Position numbers and translations under genes: made by a program. Below, piece after piece: positions 1 to 9,607 of a stretch of DNA of 64,000 bases. The stretch covers positions 2,582,001-2,646,000 of the forward strand of contig NZ_CP128846.1 in the NCBI RefSeq assembly GCF_030388665.1. Direction: 5' to 3'. Below the pieces are notes generated by a model that was not told the DNA's origin, did not search any database, and saw nothing but the letters and a program-made list of their open reading frames with translations. How positions within the stretch are numbered: position 1 is the stretch's first letter; every line of letters begins with the position of its first letter. This DNA is from Streptomyces flavofungini (GTDB taxonomy: Bacteria > Actinomycetota > Actinomycetes > Streptomycetales > Streptomycetaceae).

Positions 1-478
1 CCTGCTCGTCGTGCCACTTGGGGTCGTCGGTCATGTAGAGGATCGTCTTGACGCCCTTGGCCTCGCCCGCCTTGATCAGCTCGCCGAGGAAGTCGCGCCG
101 GGTGGCGCAGGTGCCGGGGATCTTCGAGGGCCAGGGGCGGGCGTAGCCGAGGCGGGAGTGGAAGGTGGCGAGGACGATGTAGCTCGCGTCGAGCTTCTTG
201 GCCTCGTCGACCCAGTAGTCGGGCGTCCAGCCGCCGTCGGTGACGGCCTTCTCCCAGGCCCGGCAGTCGTAGTGCTTGGGGCTGGTGAACATGCCCCAGT
301 GCAGGAAGAGCCCGGCGGTGGCGTTCCTGAGCGTGGACTGGCGCGGCGGGTCGGGCACGGCCGGCTGCGACCGTGCGGCCGAGGTGCCCGACCCGGCGAG
401 GAGGAGTCCGCCGAGGAGGGCGAGGACGGCGGCCCACAGGGGCAGGGATCCGGTGCGGTGCTTCGTGGCGGGTGTCAT
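1..478 (-). CDS. Secreted GH29-like (alpha-L-fucosidase-like) hydrolase, N-terminal part
   Basis: The gene runs off the left edge, so only about 159 N-terminal residues are visible. They begin with a Sec-type signal peptide (basic MTPATKHR, then a Leu/Ala-rich core, then an Ala-x-Ala-like end near residue 35). The mature part contains GLFLHWGMFTSPKHYDC, which resembles the strand-1 'FIHWG' motif of GH29 alpha-L-fucosidases and relatives, then WTPDYWVDEAKKLDASYIVL and later GVKTILYMTDD, consistent with early strands of a TIM barrel. The ATG overlaps the stop of the upstream GH28 gene by four bases (ATGA), so the two are translationally coupled and probably cooperate on a pectin-type side chain. 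The catalytic residues lie beyond the window, so substrate and exact family are inference; another secreted barrel glycosidase is possible. Confidence 0.6.
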   Translation of the reverse strand, partial: MTPATKHRTGSLPLWAAVLALLGGLLLAGSGTSAARSQPAVPDPPRQSTLRNATAGLFLHWGMFTSPKHYDCRAWEKAVTDGGWTPDYWVDEAKKLDASYIVLATFHSRLGYARPWPSKIPGTCATRRDFLGELIKAGEAKGVKTILYMTDDPKWHDEQ

Positions 479-1896
479 GGGTGGTGGACCTCGGTTCCGT
501 TGACGAAGACCTTGCGGAGCGTGAGCTGGGGGGCGCCTTCGATGACGTTGGGCAGTTCGATGTCCGTGAAGTCGCAGTGGGCGATGTGCACGGGTCCGAA
601 GGGGTGGGCGTCGAGCCCTTCGAGGTTGAGGGCGTGCCGGGCGCCGTCGTGCCGCACGTTCTCGACGCGTACGTTGCGGATGACGGCCCGGTGGGGGCCG
701 CTCTGTCCGGCGTAGCGGGCGGTGAGGTAGACGCAGTCCCGGTCGATCCGACGCCCCGTGAAGTTCCGTACGTACACGCCGTCGATGGCGCCACCGCGCT
801 TGGTGTTGGTCTTGAGGAAGACGGGGTGGCGGGGGTTGAAGCGGCCGGGGAAGTCGACGGGGTTGATCCGGCAGTTCTCCGCGAAGATGTCGTAGGCGCC
901 GCCGGACATCTCGCTGCCGACGGCGATGCCGCCCCAGCGCCCCGAGAACACGCAGTCGCGCACGACGATGTTCCGGCTGGGCACTCCGACGCGGTGTCCG
1001 TCCTCGTCCCGCCCCGACTTCACGGCGATCGAGTCGTCCTCCGTGTGGAACCGGCAACCGGTGATGAGTACGTCCGTACAGCACTCGGGGTCGACACCGT
1101 CGCTGTTGTTGATGCGGCCGATGACGTCGACGTCCTTGATGAGGACGTTGGTGCACAGGACCGGGTGCAGGGTCCACATGGCGGGTTCGAGGACGGTGAC
1201 GTCCTGGATGAGGACATTGCGGCAGCGGTAGAACTGGACCATGTTCGGCCGCAGTTGGTGTCCCGGCCCGAAGATCCGCTGCTCGACGGGGACCCCCTCC
1301 TCCCCCATGCGCCGCAGCTCGGCCTGGTCGGCGGGCTGCCCGCCCCCGGGGTCGCGCCAGCTCTTCCAGGGCCCGTCCATGCCCTGCCCGTCGAGGGTGC
1401 CGTGGCCGGTGACGGCGATGTCGTGCTGGCCGTGGGCGTAGACGAACGACGAGTAGTTCCAGCACTCGGTGCCCTCCCAGCGCGTGTACACCATCGGGAG
1501 GTAGTCGGCCGGGTCCGTGGAGAACAGGACGGTGCCGTCGACGCGCAGGTTCACCCGGCTGCGGAGTCGGATCGCGCCGGTCAGGAAGCGGCCGCCCTCG
1601 GGTACGACGACGTGGCCGCCGCCGGCCTCGTGGCAGGCGGTGACGGCGCGCCGGAACGCGGCGGTGTTCTTCGTGAGGCCGTCCCCCACCGCCCCGAAAT
1701 CCCGTATGTCGAAGCGCCGTCGGGGGAAGCGAGGCGGCTTGATCCGGGCGAGGATCGCGGGGACGCGGGACCAGGGGTCGGCGGTGGTGTCACGCACGGC
1801 GTGCGCAGCGTGCGCGGGCAGCAGGGGGGTCGCCGCCGCGAGGGCGCCTGCGGTCAGAGCCGTACGACGGGTGGGACCGGTGGGACGTGCACGCAC
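475..1896 (-). CDS. Secreted GH28 polygalacturonase-like pectin hydrolase
   Basis: 473 residues with GTG start. The N-terminus RPTGPTRRTALTAGALAAA is a twin-arginine signal, so the enzyme is probably exported folded. The body is a right-handed beta-helix of the pectin-lyase-like superfamily: it opens with FDIRDFGAVGDGLTKNTAAF, the standard start of GH28 and related proteins, and holds NSDGVDPE and HTEDDSIAVKSG, the two acidic catalytic motifs of GH28. The usual GHG is replaced by GSEMSGG and the RIK region by FLKTNTKRGG, as in exo-acting or rhamnogalacturonan-type members. Expected reaction: hydrolysis of alpha-1,4-galacturonan or related linkages outside the cell. It heads a coupled pair with the GH29-like gene. 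A LacI-type gene and an operator-like palindrome lie upstream, suggesting substrate induction. Confidence 0.85.
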   Translation of the reverse strand: MRARPTGPTRRTALTAGALAAATPLLPAHAAHAVRDTTADPWSRVPAILARIKPPRFPRRRFDIRDFGAVGDGLTKNTAAFRRAVTACHEAGGGHVVVPEGGRFLTGAIRLRSRVNLRVDGTVLFSTDPADYLPMVYTRWEGTECWNYSSFVYAHGQHDIAVTGHGTLDGQGMDGPWKSWRDPGGGQPADQAELRRMGEEGVPVEQRIFGPGHQLRPNMVQFYRCRNVLIQDVTVLEPAMWTLHPVLCTNVLIKDVDVIGRINNSDGVDPECCTDVLITGCRFHTEDDSIAVKSGRDEDGHRVGVPSRNIVVRDCVFSGRWGGIAVGSEMSGGAYDIFAENCRINPVDFPGRFNPRHPVFLKTNTKRGGAIDGVYVRNFTGRRIDRDCVYLTARYAGQSGPHRAVIRNVRVENVRHDGARHALNLEGLDAHPFGPVHIAHCDFTDIELPNVIEGAPQLTLRKVFVNGTEVHHP

Positions 1897-2093
1897 GGGG
1901 CATCACGCTCCAGGGACGGGGAGGTCGAGTGCGACGACTTTGCGGGGCGGAGCGGGTCGGGGGGGGCGGAGCGGCTGAGTGGGGCGGTTGCTGGGCGGGG
2001 CGGCCTTGCTGGGTCAGGGGCACGCGCCCCGCGACCCGTTGTCATCGGATGAATCACTGCCACGCCGAGCATGACGAGGGCATCAATGACGCG

Positions 2094-2107
2094 AGATAGC
2101 GCTTTCT
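2094..2107. promoter_or_regulatory. LacI-type operator candidate upstream of the GH28 gene
   Basis: AGATAGCGCTTTCT is a near-perfect 14-base palindrome (12 of 14 positions symmetric) with a central AGCGCT. LacI-family operators usually have a CG at the dyad flanked by A/T. It lies between the GH28 start (about 200 bases away) and the end of the lacI-type gene, in an otherwise featureless stretch of about 250 bases. Assignment to the neighbouring regulator is inference. Confidence 0.5.
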
Positions 2108-2150
2108 GACCTCAAGCTCCCGAACAAGGTCCTGCGATACATCGGAGCTG

Positions 2151-3209
2151 TCAAGATGGTGCGCTGGTGGAACCGCGAACGTGCAGCTCGACGGGGAGGG
2201 CTTCGGAGGCGGCTTCGCCCTGGTCACAGCCGGTCCCGCCGCCCGCCTCGCCGTCCACGTCGCCGTCGTCGCCGTCCGTGTCTCCGCTCATCAGCCGGAC
2301 GAGCGCGAGGGCGGCCGCCCGGCCGAGCCCGCTTCGGGGTACCGCTACCGTCGTGAGCGGCGGCGAGGAGAACCGGGCCAGGTCGATCTCGTCGAAGCCG
2401 GTGAGGGAGATGTCGTCGGGGACGCGTACGCCCAGTTCGGCGAGGCGGGACAGCAGGCCGAGGGCGACGAAGTCGTTGTACGCGACCAGGGCGGTGCCCT
2501 CGGCCGCCAGTGCCCGCTCGGCGACCGCGTAGCCGTCGTCCGTGGTGGAGCCGCAGGCCAGCACGGTCGCGCGCAGGCCGAAGGCCTCGGCCCCGGCCAG
2601 GGCGCGCAGCCGCTCCCGGTTGGCCCAGGAGCCCTCGGGTCCGGCGAGGTAGACGACGCGGCGGTGGCCGAGCTGGGCGAGGTGTCCGCAGACGGCGAGC
2701 ACGCCCTGGTGGAAGTCGACGCCGACGGTGTGCAGGGCGAGTCCGGGGACGCGACGGTTGGCGACGAGGAGCGGGGCGCCGCGGCCCGCGAGGGCGGCGA
2801 GGTCCGTGCGGGGCATGCGGGGTGCGCACAGGAGGAGGCCGTCGGCGTACCTGAGCAGGTCCTCCGCGAGGTCGCGTTCGACGGCCGGGGCCTCGTCGGA
2901 GTCCATCACGAGGACGCGGGCGCCGCTGGCGCGCACCGTCGCGGTGAAAGCCTTCACCAGGTCGCTGAAGTGCGGGTTCGCCAGGTCCGGTACGAGGACG
3001 CCGAGGGTGCCGGAGTGGCCGCGGGCCAGGCCTTGGGCGGTGGCGCTCGGGCGGTAGCCGAGGTCGGCGATGGCCCGGCGGACGCGGTGGGCGAGGGCGG
3101 GGTCGACGGTGGTGACGTCGTTGAGCACGCGGGAGACGGTGGTCACGGAGGCGTCGGCCTCCCGCGCCACGTCCCCGATGGTGACGCGCCCGCGCCGCCT
3201 CCCCGCCAT
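2151..3209 (-). CDS. LacI-family transcriptional regulator
   Basis: 352 residues. The N-terminus VTIGDVAREADASVTTVSRVLN is the LacI-family helix-turn-helix, followed by a hinge region (YRPSATAQGLARG) and a periplasmic-binding-protein-like sensor starting GTLGVLVPDLANPHFSDLVKA and ending near TGFDEIDLARFSSPPLTTV. The protein should be a sugar-responsive repressor of the adjacent secreted glycosidase operon, which is transcribed in the same direction just downstream. Unusual is a Gly/Asp-rich stretch (SGDTDGDDGDVDGEAGGG) in the C-terminal arm, between LVRLMSG and the final ALPVELHVRGST; it is probably a species-specific loop. Effector unknown; an oligogalacturonide or related sugar is a guess from context. 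Confidence 0.92.
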   Translation of the reverse strand: MAGRRRGRVTIGDVAREADASVTTVSRVLNDVTTVDPALAHRVRRAIADLGYRPSATAQGLARGHSGTLGVLVPDLANPHFSDLVKAFTATVRASGARVLVMDSDEAPAVERDLAEDLLRYADGLLLCAPRMPRTDLAALAGRGAPLLVANRRVPGLALHTVGVDFHQGVLAVCGHLAQLGHRRVVYLAGPEGSWANRERLRALAGAEAFGLRATVLACGSTTDDGYAVAERALAAEGTALVAYNDFVALGLLSRLAELGVRVPDDISLTGFDEIDLARFSSPPLTTVAVPRSGLGRAAALALVRLMSGDTDGDDGDVDGEAGGGTGCDQGEAASEALPVELHVRGSTSAPS

Positions 3210-3228
3210 CGGCCGCCTCCCCGCCCCC

Positions 3229-3266
3229 GGGGAACCGCTTCCCCGGCCTCGGGAAGGTCTTTCCCC
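3229..3266. promoter_or_regulatory. Paired inverted repeats upstream of lacI-type gene
   Basis: GGGGAACCGCTTCCCC (3229-3244) and the imperfect GGGAAGGTCTTTCCC (3251-3265) lie 20-57 bases upstream of the regulator's ATG. AACCGCTT resembles the core of a LacI-family half-site pair, so autoregulation is plausible. The sites differ from the AGCGCT palindrome downstream of the gene, so at most one class may be real. Confidence 0.35.
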
Positions 3267-3329
3267 GCGGCGGCCCGCGTACTCGGGCGTACTCGGCCCT
3301 GCACAGCAACGCGCCCCGCTGCTGCGCGG

Positions 3330-3365
3330 CGGTTCCCTCCCACCCGCGCAGGGGGGAGGGAACCG
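3330..3365 (-). terminator. Hairpin terminator after ispG
   Basis: CGGTTCCCTCCC and GGGAGGGAACCG form a perfect 12-bp stem with a 12-base loop, between the ispG stop and the lacI-type start, both on the minus strand. There is no clear U-run, as is common in streptomycetes. Confidence 0.6.
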
Positions 3366-3395
3366 GGGAAACCGGACAAGGCCCGGGGGCCGGGA

Positions 3396-4550
3396 CTAGC
3401 TGATCGTGACCGACGGTTCGCCCGACGTCACGCCGTCCTTCTCCATCTGCTCGGCGATCTTCATCGCCTCTTCGATCAGGGTCTCCACGATCTTCGACTC
3501 CGGCACCGTCTTGATGACCTCACCCTTGACGAAGATCTGGCCCTTGCCGTTACCGGACGCGACACCCAGATCGGCCTCACGCGCCTCACCCGGCCCGTTC
3601 ACCACACACCCCATGACAGCGACGCGCAGCGGCACCTCCATGCCGTCCAGACCCGCCGTCACCTCGTCCGCCAGCTTGTACACATCCACCTGCGCACGCC
3701 CGCACGAGGGGCAGGAGACGATCTCCAGGCGGCGCTGGCGCAGGTTCAAGGACTCCAGGATCTGGATGCCGACCTTGACCTCCTCCGCCGGCGGGGCCGA
3801 GAGGGAGACGCGGATCGTGTCGCCGATGCCCTCGGAGAGCAGCGCGCCGAAGGCGACCGCCGACTTGATCGTGCCCTGGAACGCGGGACCCGCCTCCGTC
3901 ACACCCAGGTGCAACGGATAGTCACACTGCGCGGCCAACTGCCGGTAGGCGTTGACCATGACCACCGGGTCGTTGTGCTTCACCGAGATCTTGATGTCCC
4001 GGAAGCCGTGCTCCTCGAACAGCGACGCCTCCCACAGCGCCGACTCCACCAACGCCTCCGGCGTCGCCTTGCCGTACTTCTTCAGGAGACGGGCGTCCAG
4101 CGACCCGGCGTTGACCCCGATCCGGATCGGCGTCCCCGCGTCGTTCGCCGCCCGCGCGATCTCCTTGACCTTGTCGTCGAACTGCTTGATGTTGCCCGGG
4201 TTCACCCGCACCGCCGCACACCCGGCATCGATCGCCGCGAACACGTACTTCGGCTGGAAGTGAATGTCCGCGATCACCGGAATCTGCGACTTCCGCGCGA
4301 TCGTCGCCAGCGCGTCCGCGTCGTCCTGCGTCGGACACGCCACCCGCACGATCTGACACCCCGACGCCGTCAGCTCCGCGATCTGCTGCAACGTCGCCCC
4401 GATGTCCGACGTACGCGTCGTCGTCATCGACTGCACCGACACCGGCGCGTCCCCGCCGACGGCCACCGTACCGACCTGGATCTTGCGGCTGACCCGGCGG
4501 TCGGCAAGCTTGGTCGGTACGGACGGGATTCCGAGAGAAACGGCAGTCAT
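3396..4550 (-). CDS. ispG: 4-hydroxy-3-methylbut-2-enyl diphosphate synthase (flavodoxin)
   Basis: IspG (GcpE) converts methylerythritol cyclodiphosphate to HMBPP, the penultimate step of the non-mevalonate isoprenoid pathway, using a [4Fe-4S] cluster. The 384-residue form starts MTAVSLGIP at 4550; the frame stays open upstream, but residues from there on match the family ([33 protein letters not shown]). The cluster ligands are visible as [10 protein letters not shown] and later [12 protein letters not shown]. It is the last gene of a dxr-rip-ispG set; 237 bases separate it from rip, so it may also have its own promoter. Confidence 0.97.
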   Translation of the reverse strand: MTAVSLGIPSVPTKLADRRVSRKIQVGTVAVGGDAPVSVQSMTTTRTSDIGATLQQIAELTASGCQIVRVACPTQDDADALATIARKSQIPVIADIHFQPKYVFAAIDAGCAAVRVNPGNIKQFDDKVKEIARAANDAGTPIRIGVNAGSLDARLLKKYGKATPEALVESALWEASLFEEHGFRDIKISVKHNDPVVMVNAYRQLAAQCDYPLHLGVTEAGPAFQGTIKSAVAFGALLSEGIGDTIRVSLSAPPAEEVKVGIQILESLNLRQRRLEIVSCPSCGRAQVDVYKLADEVTAGLDGMEVPLRVAVMGCVVNGPGEAREADLGVASGNGKGQIFVKGEVIKTVPESKIVETLIEEAMKIAEQMEKDGVTSGEPSVTIS

Positions 4551-4738
4551 CTGGCGTGCATCCCCAAGGTGTGGATCAAGGTCCCGAGTTCGGCGGGCAC
4601 CGGGCTTCGCGGCTCCGCCACGCATGGGCGGATTCGCTACTACATCGCTCATTCGCGGGTTCGAGGTTACGGCACCCCGCAGGGCTCAGGCACATCCCGC
4701 CCCGATGTCCACCCATGAGCGGGCGGCATCGCACACAC

Positions 4739-4775
4739 TGCGGCGGCCGACCACACATGGTGCCCGACCGCCGCA
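4739..4775 (-). terminator. Hairpin after rip
   Basis: TGCGGCGG and CCGCCGCA form a perfect 8-bp stem, with a small inner CCA/TGG hairpin, just after the rip stop codon. The 237-base gap to ispG otherwise shows no gene. It may be a partial terminator or attenuator, because ispG lies downstream on the same strand. Confidence 0.4.
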
Positions 4776-4787
4776 AACATCGCGTGT

Positions 4788-6089
4788 CTAGGAAATTCTC
4801 ACCGGGTTAACCACATCCGCGACGAGCACCAGAATGGTGAAGCAGATGAAGATGCCGGCGACGACGTAGGCGACGGGCATCAGCTTCGCCACGTCGAAGG
4901 GGCCGGGGTCCGGCCGCCGGAACACCTTCGCCACGTTGCGGCGCAGCGACTCCCACAGTGCGCCCGCGATGTGCCCGCCGTCCAGCGGCAACAGCGGCAA
5001 CATGTTGAACAGGAACAGGGAGAGGTTGAAGCCCGCGAGCAGGAACAGCATCATCGCGATCTGGTTCTCCGGCGGGATGTCCAGGGTGAACACCTCACCG
5101 CCGACGCGGGCCGCGCCGACCACGCCCATGGGCGAGTCCTGCTTGCGGTCGCCGTCGCCGAAGGCCGCGTCCCACAGGTCGGGGATCTTCGAGGGCAGCG
5201 CCACGATGGACTCGACGCCGTTCTCCATCATGTTGCCCATGCGGTCCACGGACTGGCCGAAGGACTGCTGGACGATGCCGGAGGCGGGCGTGAAGCCGAG
5301 GAACCCGGCGTACACGTACTTGCCCTCGACGTAGCCGCCGTCGCCGTCGGTCTTGCTGACCTGGTTCTTGATCAGGTTGGCGTGCAGGTCGAGGCGCTTG
5401 CCGTCGCGCTCGACGGTGAGCGTCGCGGGGCCGACGGTGTCGCGGATCTTCGACTGGAGCGCGGACCAGTCGCCCACGTCCTTGCCCTGGAAGGCGACGA
5501 TCTTGTCGCCCGCCTTGAGGCCGGCGGCCTTGGCGGGGGCGGGCTTGTCGCCCTTCTCGCAGGTGTTGCGGTTCTGGCTGGCCTCGATGACGCAGTCGGA
5601 GACCTTGCCGACCGACGTCGTCTGCGTACTGATGCCGAAGGTCATCATCACGCCGAGGAAGATCACGACGGCCAGGACCAGGTTCATGAAAGGACCGGCG
5701 AACATCACGATCACGCGCTTCCAGGGCTTGCGCGTGTAGAACAGACGGCTCTCGTCGCCCGGCTTGAGCTCCTCGAACGCCGCGGAGCGGGCGTCCTCGA
5801 TCATGCCGCGCCAGGGCGAGGTGGAACGTGCCTCTATCTTCCCGTCCGGACCCGGCGGGAACATGCCGATCATGCGGATGTAGCCGCCGAGCGGGATGGC
5901 CTTGATGCCGTACTCGGTGTCGCCCTTCTTGCGCGAGAACAGCGTCGGGCCGAAGCCGACCATGTACTGGGGCACCCGGATGCCGAACATCTTCGCGGTC
6001 GACAGGTGGCCCAGCTCGTGCCAGGCGATCGAGAACAGCAGCCCGATCACGAAGACGACTATGCCGAGGATCATCATCAAGGTCGTCAT
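4788..6089 (-). CDS. rip: Site-2 intramembrane zinc metalloprotease (RseP/Rip1 family)
   Basis: 433 residues. HELGH in transmembrane segment 1 ([14 protein letters not shown]) gives the zinc-binding and catalytic residues; the second zinc region is [14 protein letters not shown] in a C-terminal membrane segment. A PDZ domain sits in between ([21 protein letters not shown]). Such proteases cut anti-sigma factors or other membrane proteins within the bilayer after a first cleavage outside. [28 protein letters not shown] is typical of the actinobacterial Rip group. The ATG overlaps the dxr stop by four bases, so the two are co-translated; the dxr-rip-ispG arrangement is conserved in actinobacteria, though the protease has no known part in isoprenoid synthesis. 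Substrate unknown. Confidence 0.95.
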   Translation of the reverse strand: MTTLMMILGIVVFVIGLLFSIAWHELGHLSTAKMFGIRVPQYMVGFGPTLFSRKKGDTEYGIKAIPLGGYIRMIGMFPPGPDGKIEARSTSPWRGMIEDARSAAFEELKPGDESRLFYTRKPWKRVIVMFAGPFMNLVLAVVIFLGVMMTFGISTQTTSVGKVSDCVIEASQNRNTCEKGDKPAPAKAAGLKAGDKIVAFQGKDVGDWSALQSKIRDTVGPATLTVERDGKRLDLHANLIKNQVSKTDGDGGYVEGKYVYAGFLGFTPASGIVQQSFGQSVDRMGNMMENGVESIVALPSKIPDLWDAAFGDGDRKQDSPMGVVGAARVGGEVFTLDIPPENQIAMMLFLLAGFNLSLFLFNMLPLLPLDGGHIAGALWESLRRNVAKVFRRPDPGPFDVAKLMPVAYVVAGIFICFTILVLVADVVNPVRIS

Positions 6090-7384
6090 GCACGAGCCTC
6101 CGCGGTCGTCTGGTGCCCCGCCTTCGCCGGCGAGGGGGTCGTGGCCGTCAGTTCACGGGCCCGGGCGCGCGCCCAGGTCTCCGCTTCGAGGACGTCCGCC
6201 ACGGTAAGCGAGGTTCCCGCGCGCGGTGTGCCGTGTTCGGCGACGACCCGGGTCACGGTCTCCATGATGCCGGTGAAGGGCAGCGCGCCCGCCAGGAAGG
6301 CGTCCACGCACTCCTCGTTGGCGGCATTGAACACCGCCGGGGCCGTGCCCGCGAGCTCCCCGACGTGCCGGGCGAGCCCGACCGAGGGGAACGCCTCGGT
6401 GTCGAGCGGGAAGAACTCCCAGGTCGAGGCCTTCGACCAGTCGAACGCGGGGGCCGCGTCCGGGACCCGCTCGGGCCAGCCGAGCCCGATGGCGATGGGG
6501 CCGCGCATGTCGGGCGGGGTGGCCTGGGCGATGGTGGAGCCGTCGGCGTACTCGACCATGGAGTGCACGTACGACTGGGGGTGCACGACGACCTCGATGC
6601 GGTCGAAGGGGATGTCGTACAGGAGATGGGCCTCGATGACCTCCAGGCCCTTGTTGACGAGCGTGGCGGAGTTCACCGTGATGACCGGGCCCATGGCCCA
6701 GGTCGGGTGCGCGAGCGCGTCCGCGGGCGTGACGTTCGCGAGGTCGGCCTTCGTACGGCCGCGGAAGGGGCCGCCGGACGCCGTCACGACGAGCTTGCGG
6801 ACGTCGGCGCGGGTGCCCGCGGCGAGCGCCTGGAAGAGCGCGGCGTGCTCGGAGTCGACCGGGATGATCTGGCCCGGCTTGGCGAGCGCCTTGACCAGCG
6901 GGCCGCCGACGATCAGCGACTCCTTGTTGGCGAGCGCGAGCGTGTGGCCCGCCTCCAGGGCGGCGAGGGTGGGGGCGAGGCCGATGGAGCCGGTGATGCC
7001 GTTGAGGACCGTGTGGCAGTGGGCCGCGTCGGTGGCGGCGAGCTGCGTGGCCGCGTCCGGGCCCGCGACGATCTCGGGCAGCGGCTCCCCTGCGCCGTAC
7101 TGCGCGCGCAGGGCCTCGCGCAGGGCCGGTACGACGTCCTCGCGGGCGACCGCGACGGTCCGCACCCGCAGCCGCCTGGCCTGCTCGGCGAGGAGCGCGA
7201 CGCGGCCGCCCGCGGCGGACAGGGCCGTGACGCGGAAGCGGTCGGGGTTGCGCAGCACCAGGTCGATGGCCTGGGTGCCGATCGAACCCGTGGAGCCGAG
7301 GATGACGATGTCCCTCGGTCCTTCGGTCCCTACGGGGTCGAAGACGAGGTGCGGGTCGGCGAGGGGGGCAGGGCTTTCGCTCAT
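6086..7384 (-). CDS. dxr: 1-deoxy-D-xylulose 5-phosphate reductoisomerase
   Basis: DXR (IspC) makes 2-C-methyl-D-erythritol 4-phosphate with NADPH and a divalent metal, the first committed step of the non-mevalonate pathway. Visible features are the dinucleotide-binding [14 protein letters not shown], the [10 protein letters not shown] segment, [10 protein letters not shown] with metal-binding acidic residues, and the substrate-binding [14 protein letters not shown] [11 protein letters not shown]. Start chosen at ATG 7384 ([16 protein letters not shown]) because G-rich sequence lies immediately upstream; ATG 7393 and a start at 7426 are alternatives. First gene of the dxr-rip-ispG operon, overlapping rip by four bases. 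Confidence 0.97.
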   Translation of the reverse strand: MSESPAPLADPHLVFDPVGTEGPRDIVILGSTGSIGTQAIDLVLRNPDRFRVTALSAAGGRVALLAEQARRLRVRTVAVAREDVVPALREALRAQYGAGEPLPEIVAGPDAATQLAATDAAHCHTVLNGITGSIGLAPTLAALEAGHTLALANKESLIVGGPLVKALAKPGQIIPVDSEHAALFQALAAGTRADVRKLVVTASGGPFRGRTKADLANVTPADALAHPTWAMGPVITVNSATLVNKGLEVIEAHLLYDIPFDRIEVVVHPQSYVHSMVEYADGSTIAQATPPDMRGPIAIGLGWPERVPDAAPAFDWSKASTWEFFPLDTEAFPSVGLARHVGELAGTAPAVFNAANEECVDAFLAGALPFTGIMETVTRVVAEHGTPRAGTSLTVADVLEAETWARARARELTATTPSPAKAGHQTTAEARA

Positions 7385-7461
7385 GCCCCCCATTGTGGCC
7401 GCACCCGGCCCGGGATCCGACAGCACCTCTCGGCTCGCGCCGGGGCGGACGGGCCCGTGCG

Positions 7462-9402
7462 TCAGCGGATGGGACGGTGGACGTTCTCCCGCGTGCTCGC
7501 GCCCGGCGTCGCGTCCGCGATCCAGGGACCGTCACCGCTGGGGTCGATGACGCCCTGCTCCAACCAGGTGTACGTGCCCGAGAGCACCCCCTTGACCACC
7601 CGCCGGTCGAGGTCGTCGGTGTTGGTCCACAGACGTCCGAAGAGCTCGTCGACGCGGATGCGGGACTGCCGGCAGAAGGTGTCGGCGAGCTGGTAGGCCT
7701 CGCGGCCGTACCCCTCGGTGGTGCGCAGGAGCTCGGCACGCACACAGGCCGCGCTCATCGCGAACAGCTCCGCGCCGATGTCGACGATCCGCCCGAGGAA
7801 GGCCTGCTTGGTCTCCATCCGCCCCTGCCAGCGGGACATGGCGTAGAACGTGGAGCGGGCCAGCTTGCGGGCCGAGCGCTCGACGTAGCGCAGATGGGCC
7901 GCGAGGTCCGGGTGCCCCACCGGATGGAATTCGGCGTACGTACGCGGGAGTTGGCCCGGACCGGCGACGAGCTTGGGCAGCCAGCGAGCGTAGAAGGCGC
8001 CCGCGGCGGCGCCCGCGCGGGCCTTGTCGGAGAGGGTCTTGTCCGGGTCAATCAGATCCCCGGCGACCTTCAGATGGGCGTCGACGGCCTCGCGGGCGAT
8101 CAGCAGGTGCATGATCTCCGTGGAGCCCTCGAAGATGCGGTTGATGCGCAGGTCGCGCAGGATCTGCTCGGCGGGCACGGCCCGTTCGCCGCGCGCGGCG
8201 AGGGACTCGGCGGTCTCGAAGCCGCGGCCGCCGCGGATCTGCACCAGCTCGTCGGCCATCAGACAGGCCATCTCGGAGCCGTACAGCTTGGCGAGGGCGG
8301 CCTCGATGCGGATGTCGTTGCGGTCCTCGTCGGCCATCTGCGAGGACAGGTCGAGGACGGCCTCCAGGGCGAAGGTGGTCGCGGCGATGAAGGAGATCTT
8401 CGAGCCGACGGCCTCGTGGTACGCGACGGGCTTGCCCCACTGCTCGCGCGCGGCCGACCACTCGCGGGCGATCTTCAGGCACCACTTGCCCGCGCCGACG
8501 CACATCGCGGGCAGCGAGAGGCGGCCGGTGTTGAGGGTGGTGAGGGCGATCTTCAGGCCCGCGCCCTCGGGGCCGATGCGGTTGGCGGCGGGGACGCGCA
8601 CCTGGTGGAAGCGGGTGACGCCGTTCTCCAGGCCGCGCAGGCCCATGAAGGCGTTGCGGTTCTCGACGGTGACGCCTTCGGACGCGGCCTCGACGACGAA
8701 GGCCGTGATCCCGCCCTTGTGCCCCTCGGACTCGGGCACCCGCGCCATCACCACGAGGAGATCGGCGACCACGCCGTTGGTGGTCCACAGCTTCACGCCG
8801 TCCAGGACGTAGGTGTCCCCGTCGGGGACGGCGGAGGTGGCGAGGCGGGCCGGGTCGGAGCCCACGTCCGGCTCGGTGAGCAGGAACGCGGAGATGTCCG
8901 TGCGGGCGCAGCGCGGCAGGAACGCGTCCCGCTGCTCCTGGGTGCCGAACAGCTTCAGGGGCTGCGGTACGCCGATCGACTGATGGGCGGAGAGCAGCGC
9001 GCCGATCGCGGGGTTGGCGGAGCCGACGAGCGCGAGCGCCTTGTTGTAGTAGACCTGCGTGAGGCCGAGCCCGCCGTACTTGGTGTCGATCTTCATGCCG
9101 AGCGCGCCGAGTTCCTTGAGGCCGTTGACGACCTCGTCGGGGATCTGCGCCTCGCGCTCGATGCGGGCCGAGTCGATCTTCGTCTCACAGAAGTCGCGCA
9201 GCTTGGCCAGGAACTCCTCGCCGCGCTTGGTCGCCTCGTCGGTGGGCAGCGGGTGCGGGTGGATCAGGTCGAGCCGGAAGCGGCCGAGGAACAGCTCCTT
9301 GGCGAAGCTCGGCTTGCGCCAGTCCTGCTCGCGGGCGGCCTCGGCGACCTGCCTGGCCTCCCGTTCGGAAACCTTGGGCTCTGTGGAGTGTGGTGCGGAC
9401 AA
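7462..9402 (-). CDS. Acyl-CoA dehydrogenase (VLCAD-like, long form)
   Basis: About 646 residues, longer than the usual 380 of short acyl-CoA dehydrogenases because of a C-terminal extension (from about residue 420) like that of very-long-chain enzymes. FAD-binding and substrate motifs are visible: FLLTEPDVGSDPA, LWTTNGVVADLLVVMAR, and RIFEGSTEIMHLLIAREAV, which holds the catalytic-base glutamate region. Expected to introduce a 2,3-double bond into long-chain acyl-CoA, passing electrons to ETF. Start: TTG at 9402 has a strong GAGGTGA six bases ahead and gives MSAPHSTEPKVSERE; a GTG at 9474 keeps the frame open but has a poor ribosome site. A strong terminator separates it from the upstream aldehyde dehydrogenase, so it is probably a separate unit. 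Confidence 0.93.
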   Translation of the reverse strand: MSAPHSTEPKVSEREARQVAEAAREQDWRKPSFAKELFLGRFRLDLIHPHPLPTDEATKRGEEFLAKLRDFCETKIDSARIEREAQIPDEVVNGLKELGALGMKIDTKYGGLGLTQVYYNKALALVGSANPAIGALLSAHQSIGVPQPLKLFGTQEQRDAFLPRCARTDISAFLLTEPDVGSDPARLATSAVPDGDTYVLDGVKLWTTNGVVADLLVVMARVPESEGHKGGITAFVVEAASEGVTVENRNAFMGLRGLENGVTRFHQVRVPAANRIGPEGAGLKIALTTLNTGRLSLPAMCVGAGKWCLKIAREWSAAREQWGKPVAYHEAVGSKISFIAATTFALEAVLDLSSQMADEDRNDIRIEAALAKLYGSEMACLMADELVQIRGGRGFETAESLAARGERAVPAEQILRDLRINRIFEGSTEIMHLLIAREAVDAHLKVAGDLIDPDKTLSDKARAGAAAGAFYARWLPKLVAGPGQLPRTYAEFHPVGHPDLAAHLRYVERSARKLARSTFYAMSRWQGRMETKQAFLGRIVDIGAELFAMSAACVRAELLRTTEGYGREAYQLADTFCRQSRIRVDELFGRLWTNTDDLDRRVVKGVLSGTYTWLEQGVIDPSGDGPWIADATPGASTRENVHRPIR

Positions 9403-9540
9403 GAGGCTCACCTCGCCGCGAGTCGGGGTCGGGACCGATCTTGGGCCGGACAGAACCGGATCATGGTTACTCACCAGTGCTACTCGATCGTTCGTACCCG
9501 ATTCCCGGCATTCCCACCAGTCCTCGCGCAGCGAACGCGC

Positions 9541-9583
9541 AAGAACGGCCGGAGCCCCCGCACAGCGGGCTCCGGCCGTTCTT
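9541..9583. terminator. Strong hairpin terminator after gabD-like gene
   Basis: AAGAACGGCCGGAGCCC and its exact complement form a 17-bp perfect stem with a 9-base loop, ending in CTT on the plus strand and in CTT on the minus strand too, so it can work in both directions. It follows the dehydrogenase that ends at 9608. Confidence 0.85.
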
Positions 9584-9607
9584 CGGGTGGGGCGGGTGGG
9601 ACGGTGG

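Noticed and set aside
4551..4652. Extended N-terminus of ispG starting at 4652
   Set aside because: The extra 34 residues are Arg/Pro-rich, lack family similarity and lie in the promoter-like gap; ATG 4550 gives the normal family length.
2181..4718. Very long open frame on the plus strand across the lacI-type and ispG genes
   Set aside because: It is antisense to two well-supported genes, with Arg/Val/Asp-rich nonsense composition and no motif; a result of high GC third positions.
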